From: BOG-1112 sp964611335 | Lineage (GTDB): Bacteria > Bdellovibrionota_B > Oligoflexia > Oligoflexales > Bog-1112 | Direction of reading: 5' to 3' | DNA: 64,000 nt | Assembly: GCA_964611335.1 (NCBI GenBank) | Contig: CAZSXR010000001.1 | Span: 620,001-684,000, forward strand | In this document: piece by piece, positions 53,013 to 62,082 of the stretch | Position numbering within the stretch: the stretch's first letter is position 1 | Layout of the letters: every line of letters begins with the position of its first letter | The notes under the pieces: generated by a model | The model's database searches: none | Told to the model about the DNA's origin: nothing | What the model saw: only the letters and a program-made list of their open reading frames with translations | Position numbers and translations under genes: made by a program

Positions 53013-54107
53013 TTATCCGAAATAATTTTCGAATTCTAAGTTGGCCCTCTGGTAATCATCAGGTTTTCCTATGTCGATCCAGTATTCATGTAAGTAAAAG
53101 GGGAGTACTTTGAGGCGCTTTTCTAAAGCGATCTTAATTAAATCGGGCATGTCGAAATAAGTATTTTTAGGTACCAACTCGATGAGTTGAGGATTCAAAA
53201 CATAAATGGCAGCATTAACTAAAAAAGTTTCTTCTGGTTTTTCTTTTATATCTTTGATCAGTCCTCCTTCAACTTTGAAAACACCAAAAGGAATAGGAAC
53301 AAAGTGAGGACGTATTGCACACGTCATCATCGCCTGCTCTTGTGTATGATGAGCGATGATGCGATCGAAACTTACAGTTGTGAGAATATCTGCATTGCAA
53401 ACAAGAAGAGGTTCTTTGAGCAGTTCAGGGATTAATGAGAGTGAACCTCCTGTTCCTGTTCTGTAGGGTTCGTGAATAACAGTGATGTTCAAAGATTTGT
53501 ATTCCGGTTTTTCTAAGAAAGCTTTGATCTGATCGGCTCTGTAATTTACAGAAATATAAAAATTTCTAATTCCTGCGAGCACTCCCTGCGCAAGTATGGT
53601 TGCAAGTATGGGTTGAGAACCAACGGGAGCAAGAGGTTTAGGTCTATCTCCGAGTACGGAAGAGAGCCGAGAACCAAGTCCACCCGCGACTATAAACATA
53701 GAGTTTGCTAATAACGGCTTACTTTTTTTTGCAGGGAAGTTTTCGACGCGCGTTTCACGAATGGAAACAATAAAGATGTCTTTGAGTATTCCATATTCAT
53801 CTACGAGAGGCAGATCTTGAATTTTGGACATCATAGCAAAATTTTTAAGCCATTCTGAACTGGCTCTGTAATCCCCAACTTTAGGATGTTTGTTGGCTAA
53901 AGGATAAGCTTTGTCCTCGAGCTTTTTGCCGGAAATAAGGGCTTTACGTATGTCGTTATCCGTGAGTATGGCTTCTAGTTTTCCTTCTGCATCTACAAAA
54001 CAGGCTATGAGCAATCCTGAATGAGAAAGTGAAGTGAGTATGTCGAAGAGTGTGCAATCCGTACTCACAATTGCTTCTTTCCAATTCGGTGAGAAAAGTC
54101 CTATCAT
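53013..54107 (-). CDS. PtmE-like CBS-domain sugar nucleotidyltransferase
   Basis: 364 residues. Two CBS repeats form the N-terminal part (residues about 10-120: STDCTLFDILTSLSHSGLLI, TDNDIRKALISG). A sugar-phosphate nucleotidyltransferase follows: MFIVAGGLGSRLSSVLGDRP KPLAP, then YRTGTGGSLSLIPEL, PLLVCNAD and EYWIDIGKPDDYQRANLEFE. This architecture is that of PtmE, the glucosamine-1-phosphate guanylyltransferase that opens the GDP route to legionaminic acid in Campylobacter. It lies four bases after the second cytidylyltransferase gene on the same strand. Nucleotide and sugar specificity are inferred from the fusion and the cluster. Confidence 0.82.
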   Translation of the reverse strand: MIGLFSPNWKEAIVSTDCTLFDILTSLSHSGLLIACFVDAEGKLEAILTDNDIRKALISGKKLEDKAYPLANKHPKVGDYRASSEWLKNFAMMSKIQDLPLVDEYGILKDIFIVSIRETRVENFPAKKSKPLLANSMFIVAGGLGSRLSSVLGDRPKPLAPVGSQPILATILAQGVLAGIRNFYISVNYRADQIKAFLEKPEYKSLNITVIHEPYRTGTGGSLSLIPELLKEPLLVCNADILTTVSFDRIIAHHTQEQAMMTCAIRPHFVPIPFGVFKVEGGLIKDIKEKPEETFLVNAAIYVLNPQLIELVPKNTYFDMPDLIKIALEKRLKVLPFYLHEYWIDIGKPDDYQRANLEFENYFG

Positions 54108-54110
54108 ACT

Positions 54111-54767
54111 TTATCTTCCTAAGCGTTCTGCGAGATCCCATCCTTCCTGATCGTCTATGTCTACCGATTCCATACGAGGGACTTCGAAGAGCAGTGGTTT
54201 TTTTCCAATACGAGCGTGTGTTTTCAAAAAACTTTCTTTAGTAAAAATATAGAGATTCGAATTTTCCTCATACCATGTTTCTAAATCCTGAGTTCTTATC
54301 AAATTGTTGGGGTCATGATTTACAGCAGATCCATCCGCTCTGTAAAAACGAGTTTGAAATTTATTGACAGTAAAAAGAGAATCGTAGTTTTTTTCATTCT
54401 CTAAAAATGCTTTCAAAGCTTTACGAATGGTTTTTGAGGAAAGAAGAGGGTTTGTCGTGTGTGTCATGAGATAGTAGTCACTTTGCACATTCATGACATC
54501 ATCTTCGAGAACTTTGTTCATACTTACGAAATCTCCGCAGAGTTCCGTCTTACGCTCGCGGAGGAGTATTCTTTCGTTGAGTTGAAGTCCATTTTGTAAA
54601 AGTAAGTTCACTGCATCGGTATTGATCACGATGCGATCAATGGTTTCGATCGAAAGAAGGGTATCCAAAATCCATTGAAATAAGGGCTTTCCTAAAAAGT
54701 TTCTAAAATTTTTTCCCTGCACTCTTTGGCTATGTGCCTTCATAGGAAGCAACGCAGTCACTTGCAT
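54111..54767 (-). CDS. acylneuraminate cytidylyltransferase family protein
   Basis: 218 residues, NeuA/KdsB-like GT-A fold. ALLPMKAHSQRVQGKNFRNF is the CTP-binding loop in the less common P-M-K-A-H-S form; FEVPRMESVDIDDQEGWDLA ends the fold with the metal-binding DIDD. It is distinct from the neighbouring classical enzyme. In clusters with PtmE-type genes a second cytidylyltransferase of this type is often found; its substrate may be a different nonulosonate or sugar phosphate. It overlaps the upstream gene by 38 bases. Confidence 0.78.
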   Translation of the reverse strand: MQVTALLPMKAHSQRVQGKNFRNFLGKPLFQWILDTLLSIETIDRIVINTDAVNLLLQNGLQLNERILLRERKTELCGDFVSMNKVLEDDVMNVQSDYYLMTHTTNPLLSSKTIRKALKAFLENEKNYDSLFTVNKFQTRFYRADGSAVNHDPNNLIRTQDLETWYEENSNLYIFTKESFLKTHARIGKKPLLFEVPRMESVDIDDQEGWDLAERLGR

Positions 54768-55455
54768 GTTTAGACCCTTTCTTTTTCGAAAAGAGAAACT
54801 CTATATAAGCGAAGTCCTCTTCCGTATCTATATCTATAGATCTCTCGCGAGGCATTTCATAGGCTGCGGTTCTTTCTGTAAATAATGTTCGACTGTGCAA
54901 AATTTCCTCAACATCAGCGATGTAAATTGCACCGTTAGGAACATAGGTCTTTGGTAAATCCTGTCTGCGTGTAAGCGGATCTGCTTTTAACACAGGAGTA
55001 AGAACATGTTCTTCGTTTTTAAAATAGGTCCAATAAGGGCTTTTCGAAGTTTCCGTAACAGACACACAGAGTTTGTGTCGCATGCTGAATTCTAAACAGC
55101 GATCTATGTCTTCGGAATTTCTGAGAGGTGATGTCGCTTGCAGTATTACAATTTTGTCAAAACCTGGAACTTTGTCTAAAGCGTGAAGAACTGCATCCAT
55201 AGTCGGTGCTTCATCTGTTGCGAGTTCCGCAGGTCTGCGGAAGGGAACTTCGCATCCCCATTGTTTTGCACATTCTATAATCGCATCGTCGTCAGAACTG
55301 AGTATAACTTTATCAATATATCGAGATTGCTTTGCAGCTTCTATGCTCCAGGCGAGAAGAGGTTTGTCGATGAGCATTCGGATGTTTTTTCCAGGAACTC
55401 CTTTGGACCCTCCCCGTGCAGGAATGAGTGCGAGTACTTTTTTTCCCTGAATCAC
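54730..55455 (-). CDS. CMP-legionaminic/neuraminic acid synthase (LegF/NeuA)
   Basis: 241 residues. The frame opens 20 residues earlier, but an AAGGAGG site six bases before the GTG at 55455 fixes the start; the product then begins MIQGKKVLALIPARGGSKGV. The loop IPARGGSKGVPGKNIR binds CTP, ILQATSPLRNSEDIDRCLE holds the substrate-binding region and RERSIDIDTEEDFAYIEF the acidic metal site. It activates the nine-carbon acid made by LegI to CMP-sugar before transfer. Choice between legionaminic and neuraminic acid is by cluster content (PtmE, LegC). Confidence 0.88.
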   Translation of the reverse strand: MIQGKKVLALIPARGGSKGVPGKNIRMLIDKPLLAWSIEAAKQSRYIDKVILSSDDDAIIECAKQWGCEVPFRRPAELATDEAPTMDAVLHALDKVPGFDKIVILQATSPLRNSEDIDRCLEFSMRHKLCVSVTETSKSPYWTYFKNEEHVLTPVLKADPLTRRQDLPKTYVPNGAIYIADVEEILHSRTLFTERTAAYEMPRERSIDIDTEEDFAYIEFLFSKKKGSKHASDCVASYEGT

Positions 55456-55567
55456 AAAGTTCCTCCTTTTTGACTTAGTCATCTTAGGGCAAAAAAAGCT
55501 TGCAGAAAAGTGCAATTATTTTCATGCTCTTATTGGCATTGTTTTCTACCTTGAAAGGACTTCACTC

Positions 55568-56746
55568 ATGAATACACATCTTCGCAAAATACTAGCGATA
55601 ACAACCTGTCGCTCTGATTATTATTTAGTGAGAAGACTCTTTCAGCTGCTTCATGCAGATCCCTCTGTGGATTTAAAATTACTTGTGTCTGGTGCTCATC
55701 TTTCTCCGAGTTATGGTTATAGTGTGAAACAGATCGAGGACGATGGATTTGCGTGTCTTGCAAAGTTAGAAACACTTATAGACTCTGATAGTAAGGCTTC
55801 GAGACTTAAAACAGCTAGTTTGCTTTTGCAAAATTCCATAGATCTTGTGGCTTCTTACAATCCCGATGTGATTGTGATGACAGGAGACAGAGAGGATGTC
55901 ATCGTGGGAGCTTTGCTAGGATCCTATCTTGAAATCCCTACTTTACATCTCTACGGAGGTGATCATGTGCAAGATGGACATGTGGATAATCCCATTCGCC
56001 ATGCAACAAGTAAATTGGCAACGGTGCATGTGACTGCATTAGAGCAGCATAAAGAAAGGCTCTTGAAAATGGGTGAACCCGCATTCCGTATCTTTCACAC
56101 AGGTTCTGTTGCGTTGGACAAATTTATTTTGCATAAGCCTGTGCCTATTTCTGAAATCAAGAAACAACTCTCTATCAAAGTTGATTTTAACAAACATGCT
56201 CTTCTTATTTTTCATCCTGTAGCAGAGGAAAGAGAATATCTCGCGGATATTTTTGAAAGTATTTTGAGTTTGTTAAAGCAGGAAGGAATTTTTACTTTCG
56301 TTGGTATTCCTAACACAGACCCTGGAAACAAACGTATTATCGAGGTCTTTCAAAAATATAAAGAGGAGGCTTCTTTTTATTTTTATAAAGCCATTGAAGG
56401 CGATCTATTTTTATCTATTTTTAAGCAAAGTGATTTCATCATTGGAAACTCTTCTGCAGGCATAACCGAAGCAGCTTCTATTCCTATTCCCACTATCAAT
56501 GTTGGTCTGCGTCAAACCGGAAGGTTTGCAGGAAAGAATGTCCTTTGGTCTTCAACAAAAAGAGAAGACATACAGTCTGCGATTCATAAAGCGCGTTCTG
56601 CTGAGTTTTTAAACTCTCTGAAGGGATTTAAAAATCCCTATGGAGATGGTGATAGTTCGGAGAAGGTTTATAAGATTTTAAAGGAGGTAGATTTTAAAAG
56701 CATGTTTTATAAAAAAGAAGATGCGCTTAACGATAAAACAAAATAG
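55568..56746 (+). CDS. hydrolysing NDP-sugar 2-epimerase (LegG/NeuC-like)
   Basis: 392 residues, the only + strand gene among the nonulosonate genes. It forms a free 2-epimerised sugar plus NDP. KILAITTCRSDYYLVRRLFQ at the start, VIVMTGDREDVIVGALLG near residue 100, LYGGDHVQDGHVDNPIRHA near 135 and NSSAGITEAASIPIPTINVG near 300 are NeuC/LegG signatures. AAAGG precedes the ATG. In the legionaminic pathway it acts before LegI, on the diacetamido trideoxy sugar made by the LegB, LegC and acetyltransferase steps. It ends 20 bases inside the convergent acyltransferase gene. Confidence 0.86.
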   Translation: MNTHLRKILAITTCRSDYYLVRRLFQLLHADPSVDLKLLVSGAHLSPSYGYSVKQIEDDGFACLAKLETLIDSDSKASRLKTASLLLQNSIDLVASYNPDVIVMTGDREDVIVGALLGSYLEIPTLHLYGGDHVQDGHVDNPIRHATSKLATVHVTALEQHKERLLKMGEPAFRIFHTGSVALDKFILHKPVPISEIKKQLSIKVDFNKHALLIFHPVAEEREYLADIFESILSLLKQEGIFTFVGIPNTDPGNKRIIEVFQKYKEEASFYFYKAIEGDLFLSIFKQSDFIIGNSSAGITEAASIPIPTINVGLRQTGRFAGKNVLWSSTKREDIQSAIHKARSAEFLNSLKGFKNPYGDGDSSEKVYKILKEVDFKSMFYKKEDALNDKTK

Positions 56747-57710
56747 TTTTCGCTAAGTCCCCATGTGTCTTTATCCATTCTGCTTTTAAGGCTTCATATG
56801 CAGGTGTATTTACAATTTTTTTCCCAATACTGAAGCGACTACGCAGAGGTGAGAAGCCTGCTTTGAAGAATAGAAGTTTGTCTTCCGGACTTGTGCTGAC
56901 ACCTCCACCGAGGTGAAAGATTTTAGCACCCTCGCTTTTTCCTCTTAGAGCAGCATGATGAAGCAGTGCGTTTGTAGCAGAGTAGCTCCTGCCCTCTTTC
57001 AGGCATGCAGAAAGATGATATTCCATGTACTCACCCTTCTTCAAAAACATAGAAGCTGCAACGCAACGGTCTTCTGCATAAGCGAAGAGACAAAACACAT
57101 CTTTCCAAGTTTTAAATGCATCAAAATAAGCATCTTTAAAAAAATAAAAATCACTTGCTCCGATCTCTTTCATTCCTTGAAAATATATGCTTTTAAACAG
57201 ATCCAAACTTTCCTCATGTTCATGAAAGTGGATCGTTAAGTGTTTTTCCGCTTTTCGAATAGCGGTACGGACTCTTGTTTCATAGTGTTCTGCAGGGAGA
57301 TCTAGCCACACAGTTTCTCGGTTGAAAAGAACTTCTCCATCATAGCCTCGTTCATTTCGAGCAAGTGGATGAAAGCGGATAAACTCTGCAAGAACAGCAT
57401 TTTCTTCACACCACTTGCGAAATTCTGCGTAGGCTTCTTTTAGAAAAAATTCGTTGTCTGTTGTGCAAAGAGGTCCCCCATAACCATAGGGACTTTGAAT
57501 GTCATAGTATGGCGTTTGCAAAACAGGTGAGTATAAAAAGGGAAGGTAAAAAATCGCAGAAGATTTTTCATAGAGAAAGAAAAGAGGTTTTGTAGAAGGA
57601 TTTTCGCGAATAGCATCGGCAAGAAGATAGGAAGGATGAAAGCTTGGTAATTGCAATGATACAGGCATCTCTTCAAAAACAGAAAGAGCATGTTCAAAAT
57701 CTATAAGCAT
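56727..57710 (-). CDS. FemAB/GNAT-like acyltransferase in the legionaminic cluster
   Basis: 327 residues with a double-GNAT fold of the FemAB/BioF2-like (Acetyltransf_6) type. Visible motifs are ESFHPSYL-like SFHPSYLLADAI near residue 23, SPYGYGGPLC near 75, VWLDLPAEHYETRVRTAIRK near 135 and the late SATNALLHHAALRGKSEGAK with FHLGGG and LLFFKAGFSP. Such enzymes transfer acyl or aminoacyl groups to amino sugars or peptidoglycan. It follows legI directly with a 10-base overlap, so it could be the acetyltransferase LegH of this pathway in unrelated form, or modify the finished sugar. No classical hexapeptide-repeat LegH is found in the window. Confidence 0.7.
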   Translation of the reverse strand: MLIDFEHALSVFEEMPVSLQLPSFHPSYLLADAIRENPSTKPLFFLYEKSSAIFYLPFLYSPVLQTPYYDIQSPYGYGGPLCTTDNEFFLKEAYAEFRKWCEENAVLAEFIRFHPLARNERGYDGEVLFNRETVWLDLPAEHYETRVRTAIRKAEKHLTIHFHEHEESLDLFKSIYFQGMKEIGASDFYFFKDAYFDAFKTWKDVFCLFAYAEDRCVAASMFLKKGEYMEYHLSACLKEGRSYSATNALLHHAALRGKSEGAKIFHLGGGVSTSPEDKLLFFKAGFSPLRSRFSIGKKIVNTPAYEALKAEWIKTHGDLAKTILFYR

Positions 57711-58789
57711 TTAATTTCTTCATCTTCATCATAGTCTTTATCTGCTTTTTTCCCGAGCAAAGACCAGTATTGAAAGGGCGACATCCCTGTGCCAGGTCGT
57801 TTCAATTCCAAATTCTCATCTGTGAACGTTTCGTTCTTCTGAATGGTTTTTGCAGCGACGATACTACGTCTTCCTATAGCTATATTTTTGAGTTCAGAAG
57901 CTTGGGGTATTTTACGTCCATCACCCAAAGCTAAAGAGATCTCACGGGTCTGTTTGACAAGTTGATACAATTCCGTCGGTGTTAAAGATGCTTTGTGATC
58001 GGGACCTGGAAGATTCTGATCCAACGTAAAATGTTTTTCAATCACACAGGCCCCGAGTGCAACTGCTGCAAGTGAGATATGGATGCCAGGAGTATGATCC
58101 GAGTACCCTACAGCAAGGCCGAAAGCGGAGGACATAGTTTGCATCGCTCTCAGGTTTACATCTTCAAAAGGTGCAGGGTATTCCGTTGTACAGTGAAGAA
58201 GGGTCACATATTTTTTAAGTTCTGCTTGCCCTTCTTCTGATGAGAATGCGGCACGCATATTTTTGCTATTGATCATCTGCTTCCTGTCTTTGTTCACATA
58301 ACAGAAGGCAAGCACGCTGAGAGCCTCTTCGATTTCCCCAAGCGTGGACATCCCTGTAGAAAGTATAAGGGGCTTTCGTGTGTTTGCAGCTGCATAAAGC
58401 AAGGGAGCGTTGACGATTTCACCGGAAGCAAGTTTTATTTTCTCAAGCTTCATCTCCTGGTTGAGAAAATGCAAGCTATCTTTGTCAAAAGGTGTGGAGA
58501 GGAATTGAATTCCTCTTTTGTTGCAGTGCTCTTGAAGAAGAAGGTGATCTTTCTCAGACAATTCGAGTTTTTTCACCATTTCTAGTTGAGACTCTTGCTC
58601 ACCTGTTGTTTCTTTTTGATAAGCTGCTTTTGCAGCAAACTTGCTTACAACTTTTTCAGATTTGAAAGTTTGAAACTTAACATAATCTGCTTTTGCTTCT
58701 GCAGCAACATCAACAAGCTCGAAAGCCATTTTGAGAGAGCCGTTGTGGTTTACTCCCGCTTCTGCAATGATTTCAACTTTTTTAAACAT
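57701..58789 (-). CDS. legionaminic/neuraminic acid synthase (LegI/NeuB)
   Basis: 362 residues from ATG 58789. The stop of the upstream dehydrogenase overlaps as TGATG, so translation is coupled. It condenses phosphoenolpyruvate with a six-carbon amino sugar to give a nonulosonate. IIAEAGVNHNGSLKMAFELV opens the TIM barrel, FQTFKSEKVVSKF, FLSTPFDKDSL, LILSTGMSTLGEIEEAL and LHCTTEYPAPFEDVNLRAM follow, and GYSDHTPGIHISLAAVALGA holds metal ligands. A C-terminal antifreeze-like (SAF) domain RRSIVAAKTIQKNETFTDEN is present. The gene lies between the FemAB-like acyltransferase and the UDP-HexNAc dehydrogenase. Confidence 0.9.
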   Translation of the reverse strand: MFKKVEIIAEAGVNHNGSLKMAFELVDVAAEAKADYVKFQTFKSEKVVSKFAAKAAYQKETTGEQESQLEMVKKLELSEKDHLLLQEHCNKRGIQFLSTPFDKDSLHFLNQEMKLEKIKLASGEIVNAPLLYAAANTRKPLILSTGMSTLGEIEEALSVLAFCYVNKDRKQMINSKNMRAAFSSEEGQAELKKYVTLLHCTTEYPAPFEDVNLRAMQTMSSAFGLAVGYSDHTPGIHISLAAVALGACVIEKHFTLDQNLPGPDHKASLTPTELYQLVKQTREISLALGDGRKIPQASELKNIAIGRRSIVAAKTIQKNETFTDENLELKRPGTGMSPFQYWSLLGKKADKDYDEDEEIKCL

Positions 58790-60069
58790 CAGAGACACCA
58801 ATAAGAGACTTCAGATTTTGAAAAATCTTCTTTTTTCAAAAGACTTTTTACATCGACAATAAGCCCATTAGCTTTGACTTTGGAAAGCCATTGATCCGCG
58901 TTGATCATTTTATATTCATCGTGAGCAACAGCAAGAACGACAGCATCCAGATTTTGCAGTTCTTCGATGTTTTTTAATTCGAAGCCATATTCATGATGAG
59001 TTTCTTTTGCATCCGCAATAGGATCATGAATAAGCACATTCATTCCGAAGGAAAGCAACTCGTCAACAACGTCTTTCACTTTGCTGTTGCGGATGTCAGG
59101 ACAGTTTTCCTTGAAAGTAAAACCGAAAACACCGACGCGTGCACCTTTGATAGAAACACCATTGTGAATCAATCTTTTTACAGTTTGCTCACCAACGTAC
59201 TTACCCATTCCATCGTTGATACGACGTCCTGCAAGGATGACTTCCGGTTGTATTCCTAAAGAAATTGCTTTGTAAGAAAGGTAGTAGGGGTCAATGCTTA
59301 TGCAGTGCCCCCCAACCAGCCCTGGTGTAAATTTTAAAAAGTTCCATTTGGTGCCTGCAGCTTCGAGAACATCATGTGTTGCGATTCCAATCTTGTTAAA
59401 GATCTGAGCAAGCTCATTCATCAAGGCAATATTGAGATCTCTTTGTGTGTTCTCTATGACTTTCGCAGCTTCTGCGACTTTGATGCTTTTTGCTTGAAAG
59501 GTTCCTGCTTTGACGACGGATCCGTAAACTTTTGCAATTTCAGATGTGATTTCAGGTGTGTCCCCTGCAACCACTTTCACGATGTTTTCAAAAGTGTGAA
59601 CTTTATCTGAAGGATTAATTCTCTCAGGTGAATAACCAATATGGAAGTCTACTCCACCTTTGAGTTTCGAAAGTTTTTCTAAAATAGGTAAGCACACATC
59701 TTCCGTTGCACCAGGATAGACAGTGGATTCGTAGACAACGATGTCGCCTTTTTTCAAAACACCACCTAGCAGAGTCGAAGCACTGCGTAGGGGGCCAAAA
59801 TCAGGTTGGTTGTGTGCATCGACAGGCGTGGGAACTGCGATGATATGGAAGTTTGCTTCGCAAAGATCTTTCGCATCGCTTGTAAAAAGGATTTTTGACC
59901 GACGAAGATTTTCAGAAGTGACTTCTCCCGTGACGTCGATTCCATCACGCAACTGTTGTATGCGTGTTTCTTTGATGTCGAAGCCTATAACTTGCTGTGT
60001 TTTTCCAAACACAGCAGCGATGGGAAGGCCTACATATCCGAGACCGATAACTGAAATTTTGTAGTCCAT
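58789..60069 (-). CDS. UDP-N-acetyl-hexosamine 6-dehydrogenase (WbpA/TviB-type)
   Basis: 426 residues from ATG 60069, which has AAGGA seven bases upstream; the frame opens six residues earlier. Oxidises the C6 of a UDP-HexNAc to an acid with two NAD+. VIGLGYVGLPIAAVFG binds NAD, VYESTVYPGATEDVCLPIL near residue 120 and GYSPERINPSDK follow, and the catalytic Cys is in GLVGGHCISIDPYYLSYKA near residue 260. The form matches WbpA/VipA rather than UDP-glucose dehydrogenase. An epimerase tail at the right edge may use its product. Confidence 0.9.
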   Translation of the reverse strand: MDYKISVIGLGYVGLPIAAVFGKTQQVIGFDIKETRIQQLRDGIDVTGEVTSENLRRSKILFTSDAKDLCEANFHIIAVPTPVDAHNQPDFGPLRSASTLLGGVLKKGDIVVYESTVYPGATEDVCLPILEKLSKLKGGVDFHIGYSPERINPSDKVHTFENIVKVVAGDTPEITSEIAKVYGSVVKAGTFQAKSIKVAEAAKVIENTQRDLNIALMNELAQIFNKIGIATHDVLEAAGTKWNFLKFTPGLVGGHCISIDPYYLSYKAISLGIQPEVILAGRRINDGMGKYVGEQTVKRLIHNGVSIKGARVGVFGFTFKENCPDIRNSKVKDVVDELLSFGMNVLIHDPIADAKETHHEYGFELKNIEELQNLDAVVLAVAHDEYKMINADQWLSKVKANGLIVDVKSLLKKEDFSKSEVSYWCL

Positions 60070-60079
60070 AACAATGTCC

Positions 60080-61930
60080 TTAAACATATTTCTCTCGCCA
60101 TGCCTTTTCTACAAAGGCGCTCCAACGCGCTGCCATAGTTGCGCCCTCCGGCAAGGTTGCCGGCAAAGGTACGCCGAATCCTTTTTTTCCAAGGCGCGAT
60201 ATTTCGCCTGGAAGTCTGCGTTCAAGTGCCGATCGCAAGAGAGCCTTGTATTGTCCGCCTCTTACTTTGTAGTCCAAAGGAAGAGAAAGACCGAGTTCTA
60301 CGATGCGATAATCTAGAAGAGGACTCCGTGCTTCCAAACTGTAAGCCATGGTTCCTCGGTCCACTTTAACTAGCACATCATCCCGCATATAGGAAACTAA
60401 GTCTATAGCTGCGATCTTTTCAAGGGAAGAACGTTCTTTCAAAGAATCCCACGAATACTCAGGATAGAAATTTCTCACATGCTGTTGGAAGCTTTGTTCC
60501 CCTAGCAATTGCTGATCTTGCGCAGATAAAAAAGTTTTGGGTGTAATGGAAACAATCGCATCGTAAACTTCTTCTTTGCTGCGACTGCGCAGAATTTCAA
60601 CAAAACGTAAAATCTTTGCATCGAGATTATTCGGATTCAATCCCGTCGATTTTACAAGTGCACGTACGACAGGTTTCATTGCGCTCGAAGACATAGTCGA
60701 TGCAATCAGAGTTCTCATTCCAGGTAGATACGAACTCATTCTATTGTATTTCCAGAAGCGATCGGGAAATGAAAAGCGAGGGTATCCTAAAAAGACCTCG
60801 TCACCTCCATCTCCTGTGAGAATCACGGTGACCTTTGTTTTTGCAATTTGAGAAATAGCAAGAACAGGAATTTGTGAACTGTCTGCAAAAGGTTCATCGT
60901 AGTGATTGCAAACAATCTCAACTTGCTTTTCAAAATCGGAATCTTTTAATTTCAACAATTCCAATTCAAAACCCAATTGTCTGCATGTTTCTTGTGCAAC
61001 GGAAGATTCATCAAAATCTTTGTCTTCGAAGGCAACGGTATAAACTTTCACAGATTGCTTTTTTTGTGCAGCTAAACTCGAAACCACCAGACTCGAATCT
61101 ATTCCACCTGATAAGAAAACTCCGACAGGAACATCGGCAATAGAGCGGATCACCGTGGCATCATCAAGCAGTTCTAAAAACTGATCTATAGCTTTCTCAT
61201 AAGACGCTGTGAAACGTGTGGAATAAGCTTTGAGTGGATCCCAATACAAGTAGGTTTTGGATTCTTTGTAATCATGAGATTGAAAATTGAACTCACAGAA
61301 AGAAGACGCAGGAAATTTTTGAATCTCTTTATAAATCGTTTTTGTTCCAGGAATGTATCCAAGCCAATGATAGTAAGCCCATGACATTTCATCTTGAGTC
61401 TTTGTAAAACCTAAATGTTGCAAAGGTTTGAGTTCGGAAGAGAAAGCAACGACGTCAGGACTTTTGTAAACGTAGAGTGGTTTTTTTCCAAGTCGATCAC
61501 GACTCAGCATCAGTTTTTTATGCGTTTTATCTATGAAGGCGAGTGCCCACATTCCATTTAATTTCTGCAAATAAGAAGGGCCTTGCTTTGCAAGACCTGC
61601 GAGGAGAACTTCCGTGTCCGAATCACTTTTGAATGTGGCTTCTTTTTTCAAGGCATTGCGCAGATCCGAGTGATTGTAAATTTCTCCGTTATAGATGATT
61701 TCATACTCTGCGTGAGGCGTTTTATAAGACATGGGTTGTCGACCGCTTTCGCTCAGATCGAGTATAGAGAGTCTGCGGTGTCCTAGCCACAGTTCCCAAT
61801 CTTCGGAAAGCTTTGTTCGTGTGTACGCAAAATCATCAGGACCTCGGTGAATGATGCTGTTTAGAGATTTTAAAAAATGTGTTTCATCAAAAGCACCCGG
61901 TCTACATAGCATTCCCACAAATCCACACAT
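60080..61930 (-). CDS. glutamine amidotransferase/asparagine synthase-like (AsnB)
   Basis: 616 residues. The N-terminal class II glutaminase begins MCGFVGMLCRPG with the nucleophilic Cys2, then IIHRGPDDFAY, LGHRRLSILDLSESGRQPMS and YNGEIYNH. The C-terminal ATP-pyrophosphatase has DVPVGVFLSGGIDSSLVVSS (the SGGxDS loop) and LTGDGGDEVFLGYPRF. GGAGGG lies before the ATG. Copies inside polysaccharide clusters often amidate uronic acid sugars such as the product of the neighbouring 6-dehydrogenase. Free asparagine synthesis remains an alternative. Confidence 0.9.
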   Translation of the reverse strand: MCGFVGMLCRPGAFDETHFLKSLNSIIHRGPDDFAYTRTKLSEDWELWLGHRRLSILDLSESGRQPMSYKTPHAEYEIIYNGEIYNHSDLRNALKKEATFKSDSDTEVLLAGLAKQGPSYLQKLNGMWALAFIDKTHKKLMLSRDRLGKKPLYVYKSPDVVAFSSELKPLQHLGFTKTQDEMSWAYYHWLGYIPGTKTIYKEIQKFPASSFCEFNFQSHDYKESKTYLYWDPLKAYSTRFTASYEKAIDQFLELLDDATVIRSIADVPVGVFLSGGIDSSLVVSSLAAQKKQSVKVYTVAFEDKDFDESSVAQETCRQLGFELELLKLKDSDFEKQVEIVCNHYDEPFADSSQIPVLAISQIAKTKVTVILTGDGGDEVFLGYPRFSFPDRFWKYNRMSSYLPGMRTLIASTMSSSAMKPVVRALVKSTGLNPNNLDAKILRFVEILRSRSKEEVYDAIVSITPKTFLSAQDQQLLGEQSFQQHVRNFYPEYSWDSLKERSSLEKIAAIDLVSYMRDDVLVKVDRGTMAYSLEARSPLLDYRIVELGLSLPLDYKVRGGQYKALLRSALERRLPGEISRLGKKGFGVPLPATLPEGATMAARWSAFVEKAWREKYV

Positions 61931-62032
61931 AGTGTCCCTCCTTCTTTGAGAGCTATTATAGCCTTATGATAGGAGAAAGCCTATTTTCCTAGTTGTCTTG
62001 TTTCGGCGAGTGTCGCCGAGTCGTCGCATGGC

Positions 62033-62070
62033 TTGACACGATTTTAATATATGACTACAGTCATGACTAT
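62033..62070 (+). promoter_or_regulatory. promoter and operator of the toxin-antitoxin pair
   Basis: TTGACA (62033-62038), 17 bases and TACAGT (62056-62061) form a promoter. Three ATGACT half-sites in alternating orientation (62051-62056, 62059-62064 reversed, 62063-62068) overlap the -10, giving the palindromes ATGACTacAGTCAT and AGTCATGACT. This is the layout expected for autorepression by the antitoxin. Confidence 0.6.
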
Positions 62071-62082
62071 AGGAGAAAATTT

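Noticed and set aside
62004..62018. GC-rich inverted repeat cggcga/tcgccg as a terminator
   Set aside because: Short, not followed by T residues and located upstream of both flanking divergent genes, so it ends no transcript.
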